In this document: piece by piece, positions 1 through 5,473 of the stretch
Numbering within the stretch: the stretch's first letter is position 1
Layout of the letters: each line of letters begins with the position of its first letter
Assembly (NCBI GenBank): GCA_023136985.1
Contig: JAGLQD010000070.1
Location: 1-9,734 of the forward strand
Origin: Candidatus Sabulitectum sp.
GTDB lineage: Bacteria; Fermentibacterota; Fermentibacteria; Fermentibacterales; JCC-6
Reading direction: 5' to 3'
Length of the DNA: 9,734 nt
Position numbers and translations under genes: made by a program
Notes under the pieces: model-generated
The model's input: only the letters and a program-made list of their open reading frames with translations
What the model was told of the DNA's origin: nothing
Databases searched by the model: none

Positions 1-265
1 CAGGTGAGAATACTGAGATCTTTTTCTTTGAACCGTCAAGAACGAGTATTTCACCGCTGGTGCCGAAAAGTGCTGCATCGGTCTGACCGAAGACATAATT
101 ACTGTCGCCAAGCTCAATTCCGATGGTATCAACTGCTGCGATGATGTAATGGGGGGTTTCAGTAGATTCTACGGTTAGAGCTTGGTCTGACTGTGGTTCC
201 GGTGTTCCACAGGCGATGAATACAACTGAAATGAAAACAAAAAGGAGCATTGTTATATTTTTCAT
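1..265 (-). CDS. Propeller-type lipoprotein, N-terminal part (3' end cut by window edge)
   Basis: The start is the ATG at 265, with an AGAGGA ribosome-binding site about 6 bases upstream. The 88 visible codons begin with a Lys, a hydrophobic stretch and then VFIAC-G, a lipobox with Cys19 as the lipidated residue, so the protein should be anchored in a membrane facing the periplasm or exterior. After a short linker (residues 20-40) comes a segment with DTIGIELGDSNYVFG and a run like ILVLDGSKKKISVFSP. This matches the first blade of the 6-bladed beta-propeller lipoproteins common in FCB-group bacteria, where 'LDGSKKKISVFSP' corresponds to the 'lD..n..I..Fd' strand. That assignment is by recollection of the pattern only. 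It lies 145 bases downstream of the secreted protein at 411-1226 on the same strand, so it could be the last gene of that unit or have its own promoter; no convincing promoter was seen in the gap. The rest of the gene lies beyond position 1. Confidence 0.75.
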   Translation of the reverse strand, partial: MKNITMLLFVFISVVFIACGTPEPQSDQALTVESTETPHYIIAAVDTIGIELGDSNYVFGQTDAALFGTSGEILVLDGSKKKISVFSP

Positions 266-410
266 GAGAATTCCTCTCAGGATGGGGTAAATGCAGTTAC
301 GAAAAATAGAAGTTGGTGTGATATACAGAGAAGTGGAATCAATCGCCATAGCAAGTCGACATTTTTCCCGGTATTTTTTATGGAGTTAAAGGCAGAGATA
401 GAATCTTATT

Positions 411-1226
411 CTACTGCAAAAAAGAACTCTTTATCCCTGCGAAGGTATTCTGCTCAAGACTGCCCACACATTCGAATGACATTCGAACCAGCATCTCGGT
501 TGAATCGTAGCAGGTTCTCCAGTAGAAGAATTCTGTAGTTGAAGAATATGAGATATCCTGAGAAGTGTCTTCCGATGAAGAAATAAGCGGAACAGGCATT
601 TCATCAATAAGCTCCAGCTCGGAGTTAGTGACCTGGAAATAGTAAATGTGATCGCCATGAAGGTCTGTTATGAAAACAGTGGTATACAGTTCACCTCCTG
701 CGGCGGTTATTCCGTATGGAGATCCCATGGTAAGATCCCAGCTGTTTTCTGTGATCAGCGAGTCACCATCCAGTCTGATCTTGTGCAGTGTTCCACCGGT
801 GTCAGGTACAGGGTTGACCTCAATTTCCCAGATGAAACCAAAGTTGTCCCATGACATGCCCTGCCCCATGGTGTCTGCAGGGTTATCGGGAATCCAGACC
901 ACTTCACCCAGGCTGTCACACAATGCAAGACTACTGCCTGTCCCGGTGTTCATGCAGAATAGATATCCTGATGATTCCGGCAGCATGCAGATACCACGGG
1001 AACCGTCTACTGCTTCAGTTAAGAATGTACTGACCCAGGAACCGTAGTCATAGGTACAGACTCCGTCCAGATCTGATACGGTGATGACATATTCGTTTTC
1101 ATAACTGCAGTCTAAACCATCAAAGGTGGTATTCTGCAGACATATCTCTTCCACTATGAATTCAAAATCCAAGGCAGATGCTGCAGTTGCCAAAACCACT
1201 GTGACGAGTACCAATACAGTTTTCAT
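411..1226 (-). CDS. Secreted cysteine-rich protein of unknown function, possibly propeller-like
   Basis: 271 residues. The ATG at 1226 has a GAAGGG ribosome-binding site 8-9 bases upstream. Residues 1-18 form a Sec signal peptide (one Lys, a hydrophobic core, then ATAASA) with likely cleavage before Leu19. The mature part is acidic and rich in Gly, Asp and aromatic residues, with recurring short strand-like units such as GICMLPESSGYLFCMN, GMSWDNFGFIWEIEV and PYGITAAGGELYTTVF. These are suggestive of a beta-propeller, though I cannot assign a family. Eight cysteines (29, 40, 57, 80, 91, 103, 239, 253) would allow disulfides outside the cytoplasm. No lipobox and no obvious C-terminal sorting domain is visible. 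It starts 38 bases after the radical SAM stop codon on the same strand, so it is probably the last gene of that transcription unit. Whether it works with the radical SAM enzyme is inference from position only. Confidence 0.7.
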   Translation of the reverse strand: MKTVLVLVTVVLATAASALDFEFIVEEICLQNTTFDGLDCSYENEYVITVSDLDGVCTYDYGSWVSTFLTEAVDGSRGICMLPESSGYLFCMNTGTGSSLALCDSLGEVVWIPDNPADTMGQGMSWDNFGFIWEIEVNPVPDTGGTLHKIRLDGDSLITENSWDLTMGSPYGITAAGGELYTTVFITDLHGDHIYYFQVTNSELELIDEMPVPLISSSEDTSQDISYSSTTEFFYWRTCYDSTEMLVRMSFECVGSLEQNTFAGIKSSFLQ

Positions 1227-1264
1227 CAGCTATTCCCTTCAATTTCAGCAAAGTCATTCATTTT

Positions 1265-2347
1265 TCACATACCCGGATTGTAATTATCTTCCCCAGCCAG
1301 AACCGGGTCAACGGAGTCAACAGAACCTCCTGCAATGTGAGCAGCTTCCCTGCAGCCACCATCGCAGTTAAGCATGTGGCGGCAGCCACCGCACTCTGAA
1401 GGCAGATATTTCCTCATGGTGAAAGTGTTCCAGTAGTCATTGTGTTTCAGGTTCTTCCAGTCGTTTATGTGATTAAGGCGAACTTCAGAATGGTTGCATA
1501 CCCTGACATAACCGGAAGGTCCAATTACAAAGAAACCCTTTGCTGCAGAGCATCTGGTACCAACATGCAGAGTTTTCAGTGGAAGATCATTCACAAGACA
1601 GAGGGGAATTTCTGTGCCCAGGGTTCCCTGGCGGTTGGCCCTGGTTAGAACATCATCTGCAACAAGAAGGATCTCTTTCACTTGTGTTGCGGTAAGTACC
1701 AGATCGTCAGCATAGCTGAGGCCACGACCGCCTGGAAGAAATCTGTTCATAAGTAACTGGCCTGCTCCTGCAAGGAGAGCAGCTGACAGAGTACCCCTGA
1801 GTTCGTGTGCGTTCTTTGCGGTTACAGTGCTGTTAACTGTTGTGGGGATTCCTCTTCTGCGAGCTTCCCTGAATTTTTCCAGAACCATTGCCGCGTTGTC
1901 ATATCCTGTATGCTCTTCAAATGTGGACAGGCCTGGAAGGCTCATACTTAAACTGATATTCAACCTGGCGAGAACATCCATAACCTTGTGGTTAACAAGA
2001 ACGCCGTTGGAGAGCAGATACACCTCTGGATGAACGGTGTGGGTTATGAGTTTACCGTTCACTGTTTCGGTTTTATTAACTGAAAGGGAAGATGTGAATT
2101 CCAGAAGCTCCAGGCAGTCATCACGCATGAGAGCTTCGCCGCCGGTAAAGGCGAAGCTTGCTATTCCCAGGTCTGCCATTTCAGCAATGACATCTTTCCA
2201 TTGCAATGTGGAGAGCTCAGGAAGTTCTGAGAAGTTGCCCTCTGGCGCATACCAGGGGCAGGAACAGAAAATACAGTTGTGATTGCATTTGTAGGTAAGT
2301 TCCAGAACCACAGTTGATGGAAGAAAGGTGGGTGCTCGAAGTCTCAT
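1265..2347 (-). CDS. Radical SAM/SPASM enzyme (putative protein or peptide maturase)
   Basis: 360 residues, cytoplasmic. The SAM-binding [4Fe-4S] motif is C21-x3-C25-x2-C28, followed by an extra Cys30 (CSCPW). The GGE motif that contacts the SAM amino group is at 69-71 in FTGGEALM, and a LLSNG strand lies at 111-115. The C-terminal region fits a SPASM domain: C266-x12-G279-x4-C284, then C319-x2-C322-x5-C328-x3-C332, with C250 as an extra upstream Cys as in sulfatase-maturing enzymes. The usual last SPASM Cys after C332 is absent; residues 333-360 have none. The family generates a 5'-deoxyadenosyl radical and usually modifies proteins or peptides. The substrate here is unknown. The ATG overlaps the TGA of the six-cysteine protein A (ATGA, 4 bases) and lacks a strong ribosome-binding site, so translation is probably coupled. 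Protein A and its paralogue B are therefore the first substrates or partners to consider. Confidence 0.9.
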   Translation of the reverse strand: MRLRAPTFLPSTVVLELTYKCNHNCIFCSCPWYAPEGNFSELPELSTLQWKDVIAEMADLGIASFAFTGGEALMRDDCLELLEFTSSLSVNKTETVNGKLITHTVHPEVYLLSNGVLVNHKVMDVLARLNISLSMSLPGLSTFEEHTGYDNAAMVLEKFREARRRGIPTTVNSTVTAKNAHELRGTLSAALLAGAGQLLMNRFLPGGRGLSYADDLVLTATQVKEILLVADDVLTRANRQGTLGTEIPLCLVNDLPLKTLHVGTRCSAAKGFFVIGPSGYVRVCNHSEVRLNHINDWKNLKHNDYWNTFTMRKYLPSECGGCRHMLNCDGGCREAAHIAGGSVDSVDPVLAGEDNYNPGM

Positions 2348-2961
2348 TGTTCTTTTTCGAGCCCGAGAATGGTTCTCATTCTTTCACCATAATCCTGCAG
2401 AGGGCACTGACTGTCGTTGAATGTCAAGTAGTACAGGTTACCCTGAAGAAAGGATTCAAGCATTCTAAGATCAATAATGGTTATCCGATTTACAATCTCA
2501 TTTCCATCTTCATTGATCACCTTGAGGAGGAGAACAGGGGTCTCCGCAGTTTCCTGTGAGCAGAAATCGCAGAAGCGGCTTTCATCCAGAACAACATCGA
2601 ATTCGGTGTTCAAGTTTATGTTGTCCGCCATTCTTCTGCAGCCGGCAATCTCCCAGTCGATAAATCTGGCAAAGGATGAGTCATACACAGTTTTTTCACC
2701 GCAATCAGGGCAGATGTAATCTGCAGAAGCAGGCAATGACATCGGAGCATAGCACATGGCACCCATTACCACTTCAGGAGGTTCCGTGAATTCAAGTTTA
2801 GAGAGAAGGAGATTTATCTCTGTCCTGGAAAGAGTTCGATACGAATAAATGCCTGTTCCCACAAGATCAGTACCTGATCTTGTATCCCCATTCTTTTTGT
2901 TTCTGGCCATACCGGCTGCGGTGGAGATAACTACAAGAGCAATAACTGCTGCATACCACAT
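2344..2961 (-). CDS. Membrane-anchored six-cysteine protein A (paralogue of 3185-3829)
   Basis: 205 residues; family not recognised. The start is the ATG at 2961, with an AAGGAGG ribosome-binding site 5-6 bases upstream. Residues 1-18 (MWYAAVIALVVISTAAGM) form one membrane segment with no positive charge before it and Arg-Asn-Lys-Lys after it. By the positive-inside rule the rest should lie in the cytoplasm. A variable linker (about 24-44) leads to the conserved domain with C70-x13-C84-x2-C87-x20-C108-x22-C131-x2-C134. The pairs sit in ICPDCGEKT and FCDFCS, which look like the two knuckles of a zinc ribbon or an iron-sulfur site. Cys186 is not shared with B. The C-terminal part contains EDGNE and DLRMLESFLQGNLYY. 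Its stop overlaps the start of the radical SAM gene, which points to coupled translation. It could be a maturase substrate, an electron-transfer partner, or a metal-binding sensor. Confidence 0.85.
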   Translation of the reverse strand: MWYAAVIALVVISTAAGMARNKKNGDTRSGTDLVGTGIYSYRTLSRTEINLLLSKLEFTEPPEVVMGAMCYAPMSLPASADYICPDCGEKTVYDSSFARFIDWEIAGCRRMADNINLNTEFDVVLDESRFCDFCSQETAETPVLLLKVINEDGNEIVNRITIIDLRMLESFLQGNLYYLTFNDSQCPLQDYGERMRTILGLEKEQ

Positions 2962-2978
2962 GATTCCTCCTTGAAACT

Positions 2979-3140
2979 AGTACTTTGTCAAGTAATAGCT
3001 GTCGCGTCCTACTGGCTCTCCAGTGCCTCGGCAGCGTTACTGGTTCAATTACATAGCGGTGCTATGCGCATAAACCAGTGCCTTGCCGAGACTCAGGATA
3101 GCTGCGCATTACATCGACACTTATTATCTGACAGAGTACT
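2979..3140. repeat. 162-bp imperfect palindromic intergenic element (MITE-like or structured RNA)
   Basis: Nested inverted repeats fill the gap between the two paralogous genes. The outer arms are 2979-3004 and 3115-3140, which match at 21 of 26 positions when one is reverse-complemented. The middle arms are CTCGGCA (3027-3033) with TGCCGAG (3084-3090), and ACTGGTT (3039-3045) with AACCAGT (3073-3079). At the centre CATAGC (3052-3057) pairs with GCTATG (3061-3066) around a GGT loop. A small extra hairpin, ACTGG-CTCT-CCAGT, lies in the left half (3011-3024). TAGTAC occurs at 2978-2983 and 3141-3146 and could be a target duplication, although it overlaps the outer arms and AGTACT is itself palindromic. 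No ORF inside looks real. The element ends 45 bases from the stop of gene B and starts about 9 bases before the ribosome-binding site of gene A, so in the minus-strand transcript it would fold into one long hairpin. Confidence 0.8.
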
Positions 3141-3184
3141 TAGTACACCGGCCAATACAAAGATATTCCTCAAGATCAGTATGG

Positions 3185-3829
3185 CTATTCATCCTCCAGT
3201 CCCAGAAGCTCTCTCATTCTTGCTGCGTGGTCTTTCAGAGGCAGCTGAGCATCATTTGATGTGGTGTAGTAAAGATTTCCCTGCAGGAAGGAATCAAGCA
3301 TTCTAAGGTCATTAATTGAAACTGTGTTTGTTACTTCATTACCATCTTCGAATAACACCCGTAAACGAAGAGCAGGCTCTTCCTCTCCCGGATCAGGAGA
3401 ACAAAAATCGCAGAAAAGTTCTTCGTCCAGCGCTATGTTGAAATCTGTATTGGAATTAATAGATTCCACCATCCTGCGACAGCCCTCAAGCTCCCAGTTG
3501 ATGAAAGCAGATTGTGAATAGTTGTACATTGTTTTCTCACCGCAGACTGGGCAGATGTACTCTGCTACTTCGGGAACCGCCATTGCTTCATAACACATGG
3601 CTCCCATGGTCTGCTCCGGAGGCTCTCTATTTTCCAGCCTTGCCAGAAGCATATTCACCTGGGTCACAGAAAGTGTCATCAGAGCTTCAGGAGTAAAATC
3701 AGCTAATGAAGCAGAAGTTACAACATCGTGCGGAGTTATTGATTTTTGGAACGAACCGGGTTTGTTCCTTGCAAGCCCTGCAACCGCGGAAAGCAAAACA
3801 ACAGCACACGCACCTGCTACATACCACAT
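3185..3829 (-). CDS. Membrane-anchored six-cysteine protein B (paralogue of 2344-2961)
   Basis: 214 residues; family not recognised. I chose the ATG at 3829 rather than the GTG at 3835: AGGAG sits 5 bases before the ATG but abuts the GTG, and the resulting N-terminus MWY matches paralogue A. Residues 1-20 are one hydrophobic segment followed by ARNK, predicting an N-out, C-in anchor. The linker is about ten residues longer than in A. The cysteines are C79-x13-C93-x2-C96-x20-C117-x22-C140-x2-C143, the same spacing as in A. From MGAMCY to the LGLE terminus the two proteins are roughly 60% identical by my hand alignment, and EDGNE, DLRML and SFLQGNLYY are shared. B is upstream of A on the same strand, which indicates tandem duplication. 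Cys8 within the membrane segment is not shared. The function is unknown; a zinc-ribbon or iron-sulfur protein, or a substrate of the downstream radical SAM enzyme, are the options. Confidence 0.85.
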   Translation of the reverse strand: MWYVAGACAVVLLSAVAGLARNKPGSFQKSITPHDVVTSASLADFTPEALMTLSVTQVNMLLARLENREPPEQTMGAMCYEAMAVPEVAEYICPVCGEKTMYNYSQSAFINWELEGCRRMVESINSNTDFNIALDEELFCDFCSPDPGEEEPALRLRVLFEDGNEVTNTVSINDLRMLDSFLQGNLYYTTSNDAQLPLKDHAARMRELLGLEDE

Positions 3830-3946
3830 GATCACTCCTGTTCGTTAATTGTATGCATAAGATGTTGACAAGCGGTGGTGAAGTCAATTTACAATTACAG
3901 GAGTATTCACAGCTTGATCAGCAGAGGTGAAGCAGGAAGCAAGCAG

Positions 3947-4231
3947 TCAGGAGGGAGAATTAACTTTCTTCTTCCACACCCTTGTTCTTCTGTCTGGAGC
4001 AGTTATGACTTCAATAATCCACACAGCACCGCAGATTATGCATTCTGCAGTTACATTTGTTTTTACGAATTGAACAGTGCTGTTGACTGTTTCTATCACT
4101 TCAGTCTCTAGAATTTCGTAATCATCTTCAGTGTCCGGGAAGGTAAGTAGATGAGGTCTGTGGCAATTGCAAAGCCTGCCCTCTCTGGTGTCCTGGAATT
4201 TGTTACGCATATTTCTTAAAATTGATCGCAT
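3947..4231 (-). CDS. Small zinc-ribbon-like protein, probably leaderless
   Basis: 94 residues from the ATG at 4231; not assigned to a family. The C-terminal half has protein-like composition: GRLCNCHRPHLL with Cys21, Cys23 and His24, an acidic stretch, then AECIICGAVW with Cys64 and Cys67, and a basic tail RRTRVWKKK. The CxC/CxxC pair resembles a compact zinc-binding ribbon. No ribosome-binding site precedes any candidate start. A TTGCCT-N17-TATAAT promoter places the predicted transcription start at or next to the A of this ATG, which favours a leaderless message. A second in-frame ATG at 4210 and a longer frame reaching back to a TTG at 4363 (138 residues) are alternatives. The longer form would have a hydrophobic N-terminus but no good ribosome-binding site. 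It lies 117 bases upstream of gene B on the same strand, so the two may be co-transcribed. Confidence 0.55.
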   Translation of the reverse strand: MRSILRNMRNKFQDTREGRLCNCHRPHLLTFPDTEDDYEILETEVIETVNSTVQFVKTNVTAECIICGAVWIIEVITAPDRRTRVWKKKVNSPS

Positions 4232-4545
4232 AAAGAAATTATAGCTTTGCAGGTTCGTAGAGGCAATGCTGACCAGTACTCTTCGACCATGGAGCGGAAG
4301 CAATATTATGACACATAATTCCATTGTAAATTCCAGCAGGAGATTCAACCTCCAATAGTGCAAGAGGAATGTTAATCAGAACAGAGGATAATACCAGCAG
4401 TTTTTCAGGTTCAATTCAGCCGGTGTGCAGGGGCTAAGCATCAAGAAATTTGATGGATATTGATTCAGCTATAACTTTGTTCCTTGCTAAAAACAGTTAC
4501 CGCCAAAAGAGCAAAAACACCACATGCCAGCTAGATAGCAACTGG
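4232..4545. other. 314-base interval without a supported gene
   Basis: Apart from the promoter at 4238-4266, nothing here is convincing. The proximal part (4232-4363) is an in-frame upstream extension of the zinc-ribbon-like ORF without a ribosome-binding site. The distal part (4364-4545) has no plausible coding frame. Just after the stop of the exported-protein gene, a weak inverted repeat on the minus strand (4527-4545, GCTA/TAGC core within CCAG/CTGG) is followed about ten bases later by a run of five T (4517-4513). It might be an inefficient terminator for that gene. Confidence 0.4.
4238..4266 (-). promoter_or_regulatory. Sigma-70-type promoter for the 94-residue zinc-ribbon-like gene
   Basis: On the minus strand, TTGCCT (4266-4261, 4 of 6 matches to TTGACA) is separated by 17 bases from a perfect TATAAT (4243-4238). 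The first base expected to be transcribed, about 7 bases after the -10 box, is the A of the ATG at 4231. That would give an mRNA with no 5' leader. This may also drive the downstream paralogue/radical SAM genes. Confidence 0.5.
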
Positions 4546-4881
4546 TTACTCCCTGGTTTTTTTACCTGTCTCCAGCAGGTGAGGCGGTGCTGCCAGGTGA
4601 AAACTGTCATCAGAATCCGGCAGATCGGAAATGGAAAGATGCATTTCCGTAAATAGGGGAAGTTCCTGTTGAGGGGCACTGTGGTAACTCCTGGTTAACT
4701 CTTCTCTTCGAGACTCTTCTCTGCCAGGTGAATCCGAAAGCTCCGAAGGCTCGTCTTTGGTGGGCTTTCCTGTCTGGTCGGAAATTCCAGGGGAATAACT
4801 GGCATCCTGAAGGTTCGGAATATCGGAACCAGCGAAAGAAACCGTAACAAAACAGACGAGAAGAATAATGGCTTTACACAT
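4546..4881 (-). CDS. Small exported hydrophilic protein of unknown function
   Basis: 111 residues. The start is the ATG at 4881, with AAAGGA about 8-10 bases upstream; an in-frame TTG at 4887 lies too close to that ribosome-binding site. Residues 1-17 (one Lys, then a hydrophobic core ending SFA) are a Sec signal peptide with likely cleavage before Gly18. Cys10 is inside the hydrophobic core and does not form a lipobox. The mature part is of low complexity: rich in Ser, Pro, Asp, Glu and Lys, with four His and no Cys, and probably largely disordered. No domain is recognised. It is divergent from the feo operon and shares the 124-base control region, so it may respond to the same metal signal. 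That is inference from position only. Confidence 0.6.
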   Translation of the reverse strand: MCKAIILLVCFVTVSFAGSDIPNLQDASYSPGISDQTGKPTKDEPSELSDSPGREESRREELTRSYHSAPQQELPLFTEMHLSISDLPDSDDSFHLAAPPHLLETGKKTRE

Positions 4882-4912
4882 TATCAAGATCCTTTCAAAA
4901 ATGCGCCTGTAA

Positions 4913-4941
4913 ATAATGCTTATTACTGAGTCTCAAGTCAA
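4913..4941 (-). promoter_or_regulatory. Candidate promoter of the small exported protein gene
   Basis: On the minus strand, TTGACT (4941-4936) is separated by 17 bases from CATTAT (4918-4913, 4 of 6 matches to TATAAT), about 30 bases before the ATG at 4881. It lies back to back with the feo promoter, whose -35 box begins at 4957. The -10 region lies in an imperfect AT-rich inverted repeat (GTAAATAA with TTATTAC, about 4909-4926), which may be accidental. Confidence 0.4.
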
Positions 4942-4956
4942 TGTCAGACCTTGCCC

Positions 4957-4983
4957 TTGACAAAAGTTAGAGGAGGCTAATAT
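4957..4983 (+). promoter_or_regulatory. Promoter of the feo operon
   Basis: A perfect TTGACA (4957-4962) is followed after 15 bases by TAATAT (4978-4983), or after 18 bases by TATTAC (4981-4986). Either gives a start near 4990 and a very short leader before the ATG at 5006, leaving no room for a riboswitch. The spacer is occupied by the palindrome described separately, so a repressor bound there would block RNA polymerase. Confidence 0.55.
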
Positions 4984-4985
4984 TA
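4967..4985. promoter_or_regulatory. Candidate DtxR/IdeR-type operator of the feo operon
   Basis: TTAG-N6-CTAA at 4967-4980 aligns with the first 14 positions of the 19-base DtxR/IdeR box TTAGGTTAGCCTAACCTAA. Over all 19 positions (4967-4985) it matches at about 12 by my count, including both conserved TTAG and CTAA half-sites. It lies between the -35 and -10 boxes of the promoter for a DtxR-family gene, exactly where autorepression would be expected. Confidence 0.55.
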
Positions 4986-5005
4986 CCAGTAGCAGGAGGA
5001 AAAAA

Positions 5006-5473
5006 ATGTCAGAGAAACTTTCAGCTAGTCTTGAGGATTACATTGAGGCAATTGCCGAGCTTGCAGGAAGCGTTGGCGAAACACGCGCTGCAGACATTGC
5101 AGACACTATGGCGGTTAGCCGCCCTTCTGTGACAGTTGCACTCAGGGCGCTTGCCTCTAGAAAACTGGTGAACTACAGACCGTACTCAACGGTTTCCCTC
5201 ACAGTAGAGGGTAAGAAACTGGCTGCTGCTGTGCTAAGAAAACACCGTATCCTCAGCAGGTTCTTTTGTGAGATATTGGGAGCGGATGAAAAGCTTGCTG
5301 ATTCAGCTGCATGTAAAGTAGAACATGCCATAGGTGAGGAAATAACAGACAGACTCGTAGAGTTTCTGGCGTTTATTGATAACTGTCCATTGGCTGCCAG
5401 AGGCGGTTTCCAGTACGACAGCGAAAGCAGAATTGAATTCAGAGAAGAGGTCGAAAAATATGGAAAGAACTGA
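5006..5473 (+). CDS. DtxR/MntR-family metal-dependent transcriptional regulator
   Basis: 155 residues. The start is the ATG at 5006 with AGGAGG at 4994-4999. Residues 1-65 form the winged helix-turn-helix, with the ALEDYIEAI-like first helix (here SLEDYIEAI) and recognition helix region VSRPSVTVALRAL. Residues 66-130 form the dimerisation and metal-binding domain, ending in the family's NCP motif (126-128). There is no C-terminal SH3-like domain, as in MntR. The likely metal ligands are D11 and E14, H80, C103, E106 and H107. D11/E14 match Bacillus MntR positions D8/E11, while C103-x2-E106-H107 matches DtxR C102/E105/H106. The protein should bind DNA when loaded with Fe(II) or Mn(II) and repress uptake genes. 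Being first in the feo operon, downstream of a DtxR-like box, it is probably an iron-responsive autorepressor. Its end overlaps feoA by 14 bases. Confidence 0.9.
   Translation: MSEKLSASLEDYIEAIAELAGSVGETRAADIADTMAVSRPSVTVALRALASRKLVNYRPYSTVSLTVEGKKLAAAVLRKHRILSRFFCEILGADEKLADSAACKVEHAIGEEITDRLVEFLAFIDNCPLAARGGFQYDSESRIEFREEVEKYGKN

Noticed and set aside
266..410. Possible promoter or terminator between the secreted protein and the lipoprotein gene
   Set aside because: No -35/-10 pair with acceptable spacing was found on the minus strand. The only inverted repeat (AGAAT-AAG-ATTCT at the stop codon) is too short and lacks a T-run.
2971..3306. Plus-strand open frame of 111 codons spanning the palindrome
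   Set aside because: It covers the palindromic repeat and the antisense of gene B, has no ribosome-binding site, and its composition is not protein-like. It is an accidental frame.
3830..3835. GTG at 3835 as start of protein B
   Set aside because: The ribosome-binding site AGGAG abuts the GTG, while the ATG at 3829 has proper spacing and gives the same MWY start as paralogue A.
4232..4363. Upstream extension of the zinc-ribbon-like protein to a TTG at 4363 (138 residues)
   Set aside because: No ribosome-binding site fits the TTG or the intermediate ATG, and a good promoter lies inside the extension. It is kept only as an alternative.
4555..4563. Run of T on the plus strand that could look like a terminator
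   Set aside because: It lies inside the end of the exported-protein gene, where it encodes Lys-Lys on the other strand, and no plus-strand gene ends here.
4971..4976. First AGGAGG upstream of the metalloregulator as a ribosome-binding site
   Set aside because: No start codon follows at a suitable distance. The second AGGAGG at 4994-4999 serves the ATG at 5006. The first is the centre of the operator-like palindrome.
5376..5459. Longer FeoA starting at 5376 (117 residues)
   Set aside because: The extra 28 residues are unlike FeoA and overlap the regulator gene in another frame. The ATG at 5460 has a ribosome-binding site and gives normal FeoA length.
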